Below, one piece after another: positions 22,067 through 33,500 of a stretch of DNA of 64,000 bases (positions within the stretch are counted from its first letter, which is position 1; each line of letters begins with the position of its first letter). Origin of the DNA: Catonia carolina (Eukaryota > Arthropoda > Insecta > Hemiptera > Achilidae); the NCBI GenBank assembly GCA_035578175.1, contig JAQMRL010000001.1, positions 371,187,720 to 371,251,719 of the forward strand. Reading direction: 5' to 3'. Under the pieces are notes generated by a model that made no database searches, had not been told where the DNA came from, and worked only from the letters and a program-made list of their open reading frames with translations. The position numbers and the translations under genes were made by a program.

Positions 22067-22838
22067 AGTATAAGCTCGCTAATCCAAACCCTCCAGTAAT
22101 CTGAACTATCCAAAAAAAAGTTTGGTTTTTATGTAGCAATGATGATTTCCTATGGCACGATTATTTTTTGAATGTCTTGTTGCAGTAATCTGATCTGACG
22201 CCGAACTCGTAAACATGACTCTGCAGAATGATGATGAGGAAGACAAAAAATTACCGGAAAATAAAATAAACCATGAAATGGTAATTGCAAGTTTTAGTAA
22301 GGGTATAGAGTTGGCTAAGGAAATCGATAAGCCGTTCAGAAAATATTATTGCTTATGCAGCTTACGAGAAAAATCATTCAAACAAAATTTGGCTTCCACG
22401 AAACAGAAGAAAATAAGAGTGACTATTTTATGAAAAAATAAATGTTTGTGAAAAGTACGTATTTTATTATTGAATTGGGTTATTGCAACATAAACAACTG
22501 TACCATATTTTAATTAACTTACTGTATGTACTGTATTTACAAATAATTTTTGTTAATTTTTTACTTTTAATGTGACTTTTTTGTGGAAAAAACAAGTAAG
22601 GTCCATTTATTGTGTGTATATTATTGTTAAACTAGTTTATTCCAACATAAACAATTGTATTTTACTCATTTTAAACATGAATATTGCCTTTAGACAAAAA
22701 TTCTCTAATCCAAACTTTCTCCAAACAGTCACGGTTTTTATTAGTTTGGATTAGCGAAGTTAATCCAAACTAACCAAATTGGTTGGTGATCCAAACAGTC
22801 ACGGTTTTTATTAGTTTGGATTAGCGAAGTTGTACTGT
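22067..22838 (+). mobile_element. pogo/Tigger-like DNA transposon, deleted
   Basis: Terminal inverted repeats around CTCGCTAATCCAAAC at the left and its complement GTTTGGATTAGCGAAG at the right. The frame 22215-22433 reads INHEMVIASFSKGIELAKEI and ends in SLREKSFKQNLASTKQKKIR, like the C-terminus of pogo-type transposases. The DDE core is missing. The right end is locally duplicated (CCAAACAGTCACGGTTTTTA occurs twice). Confidence 0.7.
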
Positions 22839-23094
22839 ACTTCATAATTCACCAACCGATCGCTCGTAGAAATTTAAAGGGGCGGGGTACTCAGAGTGTG
22901 TATGTAAACATTAATTTTAATAAATAGCGGCTCTTTTAAATGTGAGTGTAAGTGTATATGTACGGCCTTTTATTTTACGGTTCTTTAAATTGAAAATGTG
23001 CCAGTGGCCTTTTTTTGTACGGCTCTTTTAAATAGGTATTATTATGTACGGCCTTTTTTTAAATTTATTTTTGTATTTAATGTGGGATTCGGCT

Positions 23095-24010
23095 TCGGTG
23101 ATGGGCGGACTACATAGAAGAAGAGGTCAGTACGGCTATCTGTAATTAAACATAGCCGTGAAATGGCAGGTTCCGTAGTACTTCCGGCGGATGCGGCATA
23201 GCATAGATGGAATTAATGCTGGGAAATGGAGAATCCATTTCCTTGTCATGTATATTCCTAGAGGTGTTGTGGATGAAGTCCTCAATCGAGGGCAGAAGAA
23301 GGTGCTCCTGAACAATAGAATTGGGGATGAGGTAGTGAAAGTATGAGATTGCTCGAAGGATACTACTCTGAAGAGCACAAAAATTGCGCTTATTAGTCGG
23401 GGACAGTAATGGCCACCAAACGAGCGAGCCGTACAATAGAAACGACCGAATGATGGCTGTGTAGATCAGAAGTCTGATAGATTTTTCAGGGAAGTGGAAC
23501 GTAAAAGAGGAGCCAAAGTGAAGAAGAGAATCCTTGCGTATCCTATCCATCGCGAATTTGTTGAAAGTGAGACACCTATCCAACGTCACCCCAAAGTATC
23601 TCACACTAGAGGCCCACTCCAGTCGATGTCCAGATACCTCCAGTTGGTCGGGCATCTTCCTTCTTCTGGTGAAGCAGATAGCTTCGCACTTCGTGGGGTT
23701 GAGGGATAACTTCCACCTGTCACACCACTCCTCAAGTATTAGGATTATGACCTATACAAGATTATGTACTGTAATACAAGGATTAGGACCTGTACAAGAT
23801 TATGTTGTCGGCGTAGACACCAGCGCGGATACCGGGCTCAAGAGGAAAATCATTTGCGTAGATGAGGTAAAGGATCAGTCCAAGAACCGATCCTTGGAGA
23901 ACTCCTGCCGAGACGGGTTTTACACTAGAAGCGGTTTCACGGAGCCCAGGGTAATTCGGAGAGACAAAGCTGCATCTGCTGGTCAAATACGAGTGCAGTA
24001 GACGCACCAT
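23095..24010 (-). pseudogene. Jockey-type RT fragment
   Basis: From high to low: LLHSYLTSRCSFV, SAGVLQGSVLGLILYLIYAN, then YADN in place of YADD (23783-24010); a gap; then GHRLEWASSVRYFGVTLDRC and RSFLLYGSLVW (23146-23655). The catalytic Asp to Asn change and the missing thumb linker show it is dead. The 3' region near 23010-23100 is GGCTCTTTTAAA-repetitive. Confidence 0.85.
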
Positions 24011-24059
24011 TGGGGGAGGAAAAATAAGCGAAAGCTTATATTGAGTATGTATTCATTAT

Positions 24060-24100
24060 TTGCACTGGCAAGAGAAAGTTGTGTGTGTTTCACACCAGAT
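24060..24100 (+). mobile_element. Helentron-like element, 3' terminus only (copy 3)
   Basis: GGCAAGAGAAAGT then GTGTGTGTTTCACACCAGAT, the subterminal repeat and hairpin of the family, with no body. Confidence 0.6.
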
Positions 24101-24104
24101 TTTT

Positions 24105-25105
24105 TGTATATTCAAATTTTATATCATAAAACATTGTATTGTATACAATTTTTGTGTATCTGTCTAAGTTTTACATTGCCTGAATGCTTCCAAGCCTTCT
24201 CAAATATTCGTTAGAATTCATGAGCTTTGGATAAATAATTTAAAATATTTCAGTTCTATTTGTTATATTTTTTTAAAAATTATTGTGTTACATATTATGG
24301 TATTCCCTTCTAAAGAAAACTTCAAAGCATTCCCTTCCAGTTCCTTTTCAATGTAACATGACTTGCGATAGAATTTGTCTTATAATATAGCTGAACCTCC
24401 GTATAACAAAATTGAGAACCCCAGAAAAAAATTGTTTTGAGGTAACAAGAATTATTCCACTACCAATTTTGTACAAATGTTTTTTTTCACATTGTATGAT
24501 GAATTAAGTAGAGTTATTTTTCTTAATGGTGTTAAAGAAAAATTAGAACTATTAGTAAATGTAATTTTTATAGATCATACTTTACGTAAAGCCCATTTTT
24601 AATATGAATATACCTACTGTACAAAAATTACGCATGTATTTCAAGTGGGAAATTTTCTCTTATATAGAATGGATCTTGGCTATAATTAAAAGCATGTAGA
24701 ACTCAATTGCAGCTTAAAACTGTATTTTTATTTCTATCATAATAATTTCTTCATAACACTAACATATAAAAAAACATACTTTTGTTTAAATCGATTATGA
24801 AAATACAGTGGAGCGTCAGTTATCTGAACTAAAGGGGACCAGAGCAGTTCAGAAAATCAAATACGCTAAATACAGTAATTTGATACACTGTACTGCAACA
24901 ATGCAATAAAACCTAAATGTTTAACAGGTTAATAAAGGCTAACATAAGCTTTGATTTAAACAAAAAAATCACTAATTGACTGCAATTGTAGAATACAATC
25001 AATTAGACCATAAAAATAAAGGGAAAAATACAGAATTTCAAAACTGAATAAATTAACGAAGTAAATTACGGTAAAATCCGTTAGGAAATATTTTTTAACA
25101 CACTT
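24105..25105. other. Spacer between genes A and B with diverged TIR-like sequences
   Basis: Two stretches look like isolated transposon ends of the pogo/Tigger type: GCTGAACCTCCGTATAACAA near 24390 and CAGTGGAGCGTCAGTTATCT near 24807. I could not pair them with partners or find a transposase. Confidence 0.35.
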
Positions 25106-25111
25106 GTATAA

Positions 25112-25560
25112 GTGTTCCTGCCAGTGGTGGTTTGGTCAATAAGGAATACTTCTTGGGAGTTATGCGTGGCTAGCGTGAAGCAATCCGCCGAAAATGTTCA
25201 GAATTGTGCCAAAGCCGCTAGTGGAAATTGCATCATGATAATGCTCACACTTCATTGCTTGTCCATAATTTTTTGGCAAACAACAACACCATTATGTTAC
25301 CTCAGCCACCATATTCACCGAACACTGCCCTCGGCGACTTCTTTCTATTCCCAAAGCTGAAGAGAACCATGAAAAGCCGATGTTTATCCACCATTGATGA
25401 TATAAAACCAGAATCACTAAAAGAACTGAAAGCTATACCAAAAAGTGAGTTCCAGAAATGCTTCCAAGTTTGGAAAAAGCTCTAGCACAAGTGTATTATA
25501 TCTGTGGGGGGGGATTAGTTTGAAGGGGACAAAATTGATATAGATGAATAAATAAAGATT
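25112..25560 (+). pseudogene. mariner-type transposase C-terminal fragment
   Basis: Overlapping frames give HHDNAHTSLLVHNFLANNNT, PPYSPNTALGDFFLFPKLKR and AIPKSEFQKCFQVWKKL, matching the second and third catalytic Asp regions of DD34D mariner transposases. The first catalytic region and the left end are missing. Confidence 0.85.
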
Positions 25561-25599
25561 TTTTAAGAAAAACTAAAATTCTCGTCATTTTTTGGTCAA

Positions 25600-26165
25600 A
25601 CCTCGTTCATACTAGACAGTATTATTAAAAAAATCTAAAATTTTTTTTTGAACCAAGACAAAACTTGTTTATGTGGCAGCAATATCTCTCATTCCTTTTA
25701 GTAACAATGCTTCGTCAGCACTAAATTCATGCGGTTGTTTGCACCATAGCATTGCAGTTTTTAGGGAAGTACAGGCCTCTGCGTGAGTAAATATGTATTT
25801 TTTCCATCGATGGTGGTTCGGATAATCGATGCTCTTGTGTACTAATCTTAACACATTTTTTAGTTTCTGATATTGATAAGTAATTATTAGAGTAGCCTAT
25901 TTAATTTTAAATGTTAATTTATTTGCTTGAAAAAGTGAGTTTTTTGTTGTTTTTTTTATGTTCAAAAAATACTTTGCATTTACTTCAATATTAAAAAATA
26001 CATCCTGGTATTGTATACAGGTACAATTAAGGTACGAAAAGTCATAAGAATCTACCTTAAAGCCTGAATGCTTTGTATAGAACTATTCCAAATTTATGAT
26101 GTTTTGTTATAGATAATAAATAAAATAAACAAAATTTGCATGATTATTTTTTAATTAAATAAATA
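25600..26165. other. Region downstream of gene A, nothing recognised
   Basis: AT-rich; a 61-codon minus-strand frame at 25669-25854 has no recognisable similarity. Confidence 0.4.
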
Positions 26166-26166
26166 C

Positions 26167-26172
26167 TTTATT
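26167..26172 (-). terminator. Candidate polyadenylation signal of gene A
   Basis: AATAAA on the minus strand, 138 bases past the stop codon. The sequence is AT-rich, so chance occurrence is possible. Confidence 0.4.
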
Positions 26173-26225
26173 AATTACCTTAAAGTAAAAATTACAATAT
26201 AGACATTGTCTTATAAGTTAATGTA

Positions 26226-26228
26226 ATG

Positions 26229-26279
<51 letters not shown>
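26226..26279. repeat. (AAT)n microsatellite
   Basis: About 18 uninterrupted AAT units in the 3' untranslated or downstream region of gene A, between its stop codon and the candidate poly(A) signal. Confidence 0.95.
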
Positions 26280-26280
<1 letters not shown>

Positions 26281-26309
26281 ACTTTTTTCCACATGAAACA
26301 TAATAATGG

Positions 26310-26546
26310 TTAAAAGAAATATAGTCTGGTTAAAGGGTTGTATTCTACATTCACAAGGAATGTACATATCTGCATAGGATTCAGATGTATTACTGATGAA
26401 CTAACAATACAAAATGGCTTATAGTTAACAGTAGCATTTAATTTTACTTTGTAATTCCATTTTAAGCGATTTAAATTGTTCAACTTAATATTTGCTCCCA
26501 ACGTCATTTCTTGGATAGATTTTATTGTGAAAGCAAAAAATATTTT
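26310..26546 (-). CDS. MAN2B1: Gene A last exon with stop
   Basis: Begins KIFFAFTIKSIQEMTLGANI, then LNRLKWNYK and HLNPMQICTFLVNVEYN before the TAA at 26310-26312. The family's last strand reads x-L-x-PM-x-IRTF. Acceptor TTTAACAG at 26547-26549. Phase 0 entry joins exactly to exon 8. Confidence 0.93.
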   Translation of the reverse strand, partial: KIFFAFTIKSIQEMTLGANIKLNNLNRLKWNYKVKLNATVNYKPFCIVSSSVIHLNPMQICTFLVNVEYNPLTRLYFF

Positions 26547-27544
26547 CTGTTAAAAAAAGTACATATACATAATTATTAGTTATAGAAATTGATACAATAA
26601 CACAAAATAAATTAAAACCTCTGATTAGTGGACATCAGCGGGACCACACCAAATGTCCAGGAGGTAATACATATTTATAACACATACATAACAACTTTAT
26701 GATTTATGTGTTTGAAGGTTTTAACGTATGGAAACTAATATAAAGAGAGGTATGTGATTTAAAATAAAAGTAAAAAATCTGGTGTAAAACACTCACATGA
26801 CTTTCTTTTGTCAATTCAAATAATGAACAATATAACATAATATTAATAATAAACAAACAAATAAACCTCTACAACATAACCTAATTTTAATCATGAGTGA
26901 AAGAAGCAAAGTGAAAATCAGCCTTAGTTTAGCTACATGGAAAATCACTCTTTGACACTAAAGTAGTAGCCTCTGTAGAGAAAAATGCTTAAAATAAAAG
27001 TTGTAGATGTTTTAATTTCCTATAAACTTGATTATATACAATTTTGTCGTAAAATGCATACTAAGCCCACAATCTTTAAAATCCGGTTTTTTACAGATTT
27101 TCATGACAATAAAATAGAAAATCGCTAATTACAGCTAAACTAAGCGTTGTACAAAGAAATGTTTGAACTAAAATTTGTAGGTTTTTAAAATGTCTACAAC
27201 TTTTATAATATACATTTTTGCGCTAAAATGCATATTAAGGCCGCAATATTAAAAAAACCATTTTTTTTACGAGAGCACAGCCTCCCTAAGAATTTCAGCA
27301 GACATAGCGCCTACCCTATCTTGTAGAGAATAAAAAATGTAGTAAATGAGGCAATTTTTAAAAAAAATTGGAGCTGTTTTTGAGAAAATTGCAAAAAAGT
27401 GAAAAATCTTACAAATAAACGACCACTTCTGGTTGACCGATTTTGATGAAAATGTTAATGTTGGATCCTCGAGTAGAACCTAATGTAAGTTTCAAGTTTC
27501 AACTATGTACGACTTCAACTATGTTTCGTTCTTGAGATATTCTG

Positions 27545-27593
<49 letters not shown>

Positions 27594-30500
27594 CAATCGC
27601 TAAAAACATGTTTTTTGAGTTCAGGGGGTCTGAAAACATGTAGATTCGGTGAAAACTTGATTTCAAACAATCTACATGAAAACAATACTTTCCTTTCTAT
27701 GTATTCATATAGGCTAGAGAAAGTAAAAATTAAACATAAAAGGTTAAATCAACTATGTATAAATGATTTATGTAATTTTTAACTGAGAATGTAGAACATT
27801 AATTTATTTACCAAAAATAGATGAAAAATGAGTGAAATAAACACTGCATTTATCTTCCGAAAAGAAACAAAAAAATCACTTTTTTATGTAAAAATGAATG
27901 TTGTTTTTATTGACAAGATGAATGAATTACATTTTTAAAAAAATTTATTTTACATTGCATCAACTGCAAGATCATTAGCGACGACATTGGGGTGTAACTG
28001 TGCGTAAAGAGGATGAAATGATTTTTTTTGTAACGTTTAAAAAAATATGCTGTCTCTGAGTGGGATTTGAACCCAGGATCGCATGATGAGAGGCGACCAC
28101 ATTACCAATTATGCCAATGCGGCCGGCATTTTTTAAAATTAAAAAATTAACTTTTTAAAAATTACATTTTTGAAATGTTTCTCTAAATGCATGAACAAAT
28201 TCTCCACCATTAGGCTTCCTTCTTCATCTCTCTTTGAAATGACAAAGTGTTTTACGTCTTTAATTTGTTGCGCTACCTCCTTATAAGTGAATTTGGTTGT
28301 AGGTTCTTCAGTTGTCTGTTCATAGTCGCTGTATAGATAAAAATTTAAGATATAGTGTGCGGAATAAAGAGTTTTCGGATAAGGGAGATTTTTATTAAAA
28401 ATTCCTGTCATGGGATCAGGACGGTAAAAAATTCCACTAAATAGAGGGTCCGTAAAATAGAGGTGTTTGATAGGAGAGGTTTTATTTTAATTTTATTTTT
28501 TTTATTCATTTATTTAACGTTGCATCAACATCAAAGGTCATTAGCGACGACGTTGGGGTGTAACTATATACAATGGCGGATGAAATGATTTCTTGTAACG
28601 TATGAAAATATGCCTTGCCTGAGTGGGATTCGAACCCACGACCGCATGATGAGAGGCAAGCACGTTACCAACTGCGCCAATGCGGCCTGCAGGTTTTATT
28701 GTATATTGTTACTTACATTCTATTTTATTCCATCTTCTTCTTCTTTATCTGCCCCTTCTGCCTCTCAGCGTAGGGTGTGCCATTGCCTCGATCCATCCTC
28801 TCCAGATACCTCGGTCCATCATCATATTCCTCATCTGCTGCCAGTCTTTTCCTCGAGCCTCCCCCAACCGCTCCATGTACTCTTGATACCTCTGTCGTGG
28901 TCTGCCCCTCGGTCGGCGTCCTACTGGTTTTGCTTCCAGGAATTGTTTTATTTTCTTCGATTCATCCGCTCTACTAGCATGTCCCAGCCACTTCAATTGT
29001 TTTTCTTCTATCAGTGTATTCACAGGTCGTACTCCCAGGTCCCCTCTTATTGTTTCATTCCTAATTCGGTCTCTCTTATTCCTGCCCACTATTCTTCTGA
29101 GGTACCGCATTTCTGCCGCAGTGGCTCTACTCCTATGCTTGTCCAAAATAACCCAGCTTTCTGCTCCATACATCAGTGTGGGCAAGAACACTGCTTTATA
29201 TATTTGCAGCTTTGCAGCTCTGCTCACCTCCCTCTTGCCCACAATTGTATTACTTATGGCATAGTACACTTGATTTCCCTTTTTTACCCGATTAAGGACT
29301 TCCTGGTCAATTCGCCCATTCCTGTCTATTATCACTCCAAGATATTCATACTGTCCAACCTGGTCCATTCTCCTTTCACCACACTGAATCTCCATCTCCT
29401 TCTCTTCAGCCCTCCCAACATGCATGACCTTGCTCTTGTCCACATTCAGCTGCATACCCTTTCTTTCCAGTTCCTCTTTCCACTCTATTACAGCACTCTG
29501 AAGTTTTTCTTTTGTATCTTGTATCAGAACAATGTCATCTGCATAGAGTAGGGCCTGAGTCATGACTGGTCGAAGTCTCCAGTATCCCACTGTAGCTCTT
29601 CGGGTTCGTCTTTTACAAATTTTATGCACCTCATCCATGTAATTTATAAACAGCAGTGGGCTCAAGCTGTCACCTTGCTTAATACCCTTCTTCAAGTTGA
29701 AGGGATCTGAGTATTCTCCATTGAGCCTAACGATTCCTTTTGGTTCATGATACACACATTTGATGGCTCGTATCAATTTATTTGGGACATGTTTTGCTTG
29801 CAGAGCTCTCCAAATTTCTTTCCTGGGCACTGAGTTGAATGCTGCCTTCAGATCCAGGAATGCCAGGAATAGATCACGCCCTCTGTCCAAACATTTCTCT
29901 ATGATCATTCTTAGGCTGAACACGTGATCATGGGTCTGCCTATTAGGTCTAAAAGCAGCTTGTTCCTCCTCTATTTGATGTTCTAGAACCCCTCTTAGCC
30001 TTCGTTCTAAAACCCGAGTATATATTTTATAGACTGTACCGCTCAAGCAAATAGGTCTATAGTTTCCACACTCATACTGGCTGCCCTTCTTATGTATGGG
30101 TATGATGATGTTTGACTCCCATTCTGATGGTATTCTCTCACTTTGCCAAACAAGATTGAAAAGCTTTGTAAGAGCCTGAGTCAATGCTTCTCCCCCATAT
30201 ATAATGAGCTTTGGTACAATCTCATCAATCCCAGCAGCCTTGCCTTTTCTCATGCTTCCTACTGCAGCACTCGCTTCTTGAATTGTTATGTTCCCACTCA
30301 ATTCCTCTCTCTGCTGCTCATCACCTTCCACCTCAGCCAGTAGTTCCACTTCTTCTTCCTCTTCCTCTCCATCAAACTTGTCTGCATAGTGCTGTCGCCA
30401 GGCTTCCAGAACCACTTGCTGTTCACTAACTAAGACTCCATCTGAATTTCGAATGCTTCGCACATCCTTCACTCTTCTTCCTCTCAAGCCCTTCACCACT

Positions 30501-33500
30501 TTCCAAAAGATCTTGTTATTATTGCTGAATTTGTCCTCCAACTCATGTCCAAATTCCTCCCACGACTGGATTTTTGCTGCTCGGATCACCAGTTTTGCCT
30601 GCCTTCTACACTGAACATAGTTTGCTCGATCCTCCTGTTGTTTACTAGCCAAGTATGCCCGCCACACAAGTTTCTTTCTTTTAACCACATCCTTCACTTG
30701 CTCATTCCACCACCTTGTTTTTTTCAATTTTGTATTAATTACTTTCCTTCCACATGCTCGGTCTGCAGCTTTCATTATTCTGTCTTTAATTTCTTGCCAC
30801 AGTATATTGGGCTGGTTAAGGTCCTCCGGTAATGACCTCAGCTCCTCTACAAGTTCTTGGCTGTATGTTTCTTGTGTTAGTTGATCTTCCAGTTTTCGTA
30901 TGTTCAATCTATTATACCTCTTTGCACGCTCCTTTACTGGTATTTTAAATCTTAGATCCATCACCACAAGCCTATGATCCGTATCCAGTTCAGCACCTCT
31001 AATCACTTTAACGTCTGTAACTCTTCTCCTCATCTCCACATTATACACAAAATAGTCTATTATACTCTTTGCTTCCCTTCCTTCAGCCTTGAATGTTATT
31101 TGGTGTACTACTTTATGTTTGAACCATGTGTTCCCTACCAGCAGGCCATTGTCCACACTGAATTCTAGCAGTCTCTCTCCATTACTGTTTCTATTATGTT
31201 CTCCTGCATAAGGACCCATCACTCCATGAGAGTGCTCCCAGTCATTTCCAATTCTGGCATTCAGATCTCCACCTATAATCACCTGTCTTCCTCGGCTGAG
31301 AATTCCCTCTACCTCTTCATGCAATGCTGCATAGAACTCTTCTTTCTCCTGAACATTCGAATCTTCAGTGGGAGCATACACCTGTACAAAAGTCAGCTTG
31401 CTCTCCATGTCTAGATCAACAGTCATCATTCGTGGGCTTTTTGCTTGCCAGTCACTGACTCTATTAAATGTCTCAGGTGCCGTCACTACTCCCACTCCTT
31501 CCTTTGCACGATTCTGCATGATCACTCCTGAGTACACCATCATATATCCATCCTTCAGCTCCACTCTGCCACTTCCCTTCTTTCTCACCTCACTCAGCCC
31601 CAGCAATTGCACTTTGTGTCTCTGCATCTCCTCCACCAATTCCACCTCCTTTCCAGTCAGTGTGCGCATGTTCCAAATTCCAAATCTTATCTTATTTTTC
31701 CTAGCCAGAGCTATCTTCTCTCTATAATCATTATCACCATTCCATGTCCCAAATCTAGTATTACAGCATTTCCGTTTATTATTCCGATTATCCAGTCCTG
31801 TTCCGAGGCTTTGTGTTGTGCTTTGAATCCGTTTTTAACCAACATGTGGGGGATTAGCCCAACACGCTGGGTTGGAGTACTTCTTAGTCTGGCTCCTACC
31901 CTTTGACCCGTCCGGCTTGGGTGGCCCTACCAGTAGTTACACTACCGCCGGCATAGCTCGCAGGGTCATAGGAACACGCTAGCCCCTCCACCAACGACAA
32001 GGTCTCGTACTCCCCAGGAGGGGTATTTTATTCTATAATATCCTAAAATATTTCACTGGAATTTGTTCCATCTTCCATTTAATTGTTGAATCCTCATTGA
32101 GTCATACTAAATTATTAAATACATAAAATTAAAGTTTATACACCTCGTTTATAGTAATCTTGTGTAATTTGTCTTGGCACTAAAAATTTTTGTTGCTCAG
32201 GCCTTCTTGCAAAAATTTTATAAGATTACATAAAAAATCTCATGCTAGTATTGCTTGAGTTCCAGATCCGTATAGTTGGAAGGAATGTAGTGCGTTGTTA
32301 TAGTAGTGGGAAAATAAATAAGTGTTAGTAGTGTTTCACAGCTGATGCATTTGTAGTGGTAGCGTGTACTAACTAGACTAAAAAAATATTCTTATTATCC
32401 AGCAAATACCTACCGGGTTATTAATTTGATCGGATTCATAATATTTAACTTACCAATTCATATCAAAATATGTAAATAAATAAATAAAATAAAAACAAAC
32501 AAATATGTTAATACGGAAAGTTTGAAAACGAATGTTTTTTATCAGAGTAATACAACAATCGTTCTCCCAGCATGCGTCACTCATTCAATAAACCTCACCC
32601 GTACCCTTCACCTCACGACGACTACACGGAGCTTGGAACTGCCCAATACTTCACAACACTGTAATGTAAGGATACACCAGTCTTATACTTGTCTTTTTTA
32701 CTTTCTCTTGCTCTATATGAAATATATAGGGAAGGAAAGTATTGTTTTCAGGCCTGCTGAACCCAAAAACTATGTTTTTAGTGATTGGTATGTGTGGGAA
32801 CAAAATATTTCAAGAATGGAATATTATAGTTGAAACTTGGAACTTTAGTTAGGTTTCTAGGCATTAGGCACAAGGGGACCCAACACAGACATTTTCATTA
32901 AAATCGGTCAACTGGAGTAATAGTTAATTTGTGCAATTTTTTTGGAATTTTCTCAAAAATAGCTCCTCTTATTTTTTTAAAAGTCACCTCATTAACTAAA
33001 TTTTGTATTCTCTACAAGGTAGAGTAAGCGCCATATCTGCTAAAATTTGTGGGTAGGCTGTGCTCTCATGGTAAAAACTGTATTTTTTTAAAGATTGTGG
33101 CCTCAATATCCATTTTAGGACAAAAGTGTATAAAATAAAAATCTACAACTTTACTTTGAAACATGTTTTCTACAATGCTTAATTCAGAATCAATCAGTAA
33201 GTTTTTGTATTTTGCTCATCAAAATTGGTAAAAATTGGAATTTTTTGAAGACTCTGCATTTTATGACAAAAGTGTCTTATAGTATAATCAAAATATAAAT
33301 TAACCTTTATTTCAAGCAATTTTTTTCTTCAGAGCCTAGTTAAGCATTAGTTAGTGATTTTCCGTATTTTTAACTTCTGCAGATGTTGATTTCCATTTTA
33401 CGTCATTCACTGGTGATTAAAATAAGATTATGTTTTTCATATTAGACTGATTACTCATGATTAAACATAGGTTATATTGTTCATTATCTACAATGGCAAG

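Noticed and set aside
27546..27591. A CRISPR-like or other ordered array among the repeats
   Set aside because: The short repeats here are simple microsatellites and the genome is eukaryotic; there is no repeat-spacer structure.
28625..28687. A real tRNA gene on the minus strand at the GGTTCGAATCC box
   Set aside because: The A and B boxes are good, but the acceptor-stem ends do not pair, the sequence continues into a shared SINE body and tail, and a second diverged copy lies 560 bp away.
28610..29551. A 313-codon plus-strand protein
   Set aside because: It is the antisense shadow of the RTE reverse transcriptase and the SINE; composition is Ser/Pro/Leu-rich without domain resemblance.
31670..31835. 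A longer RTE protein using upstream codons
   Set aside because: The frame is open upstream, but no ATG was found in it, so I kept the first ATG as the annotated start and noted the doubt.
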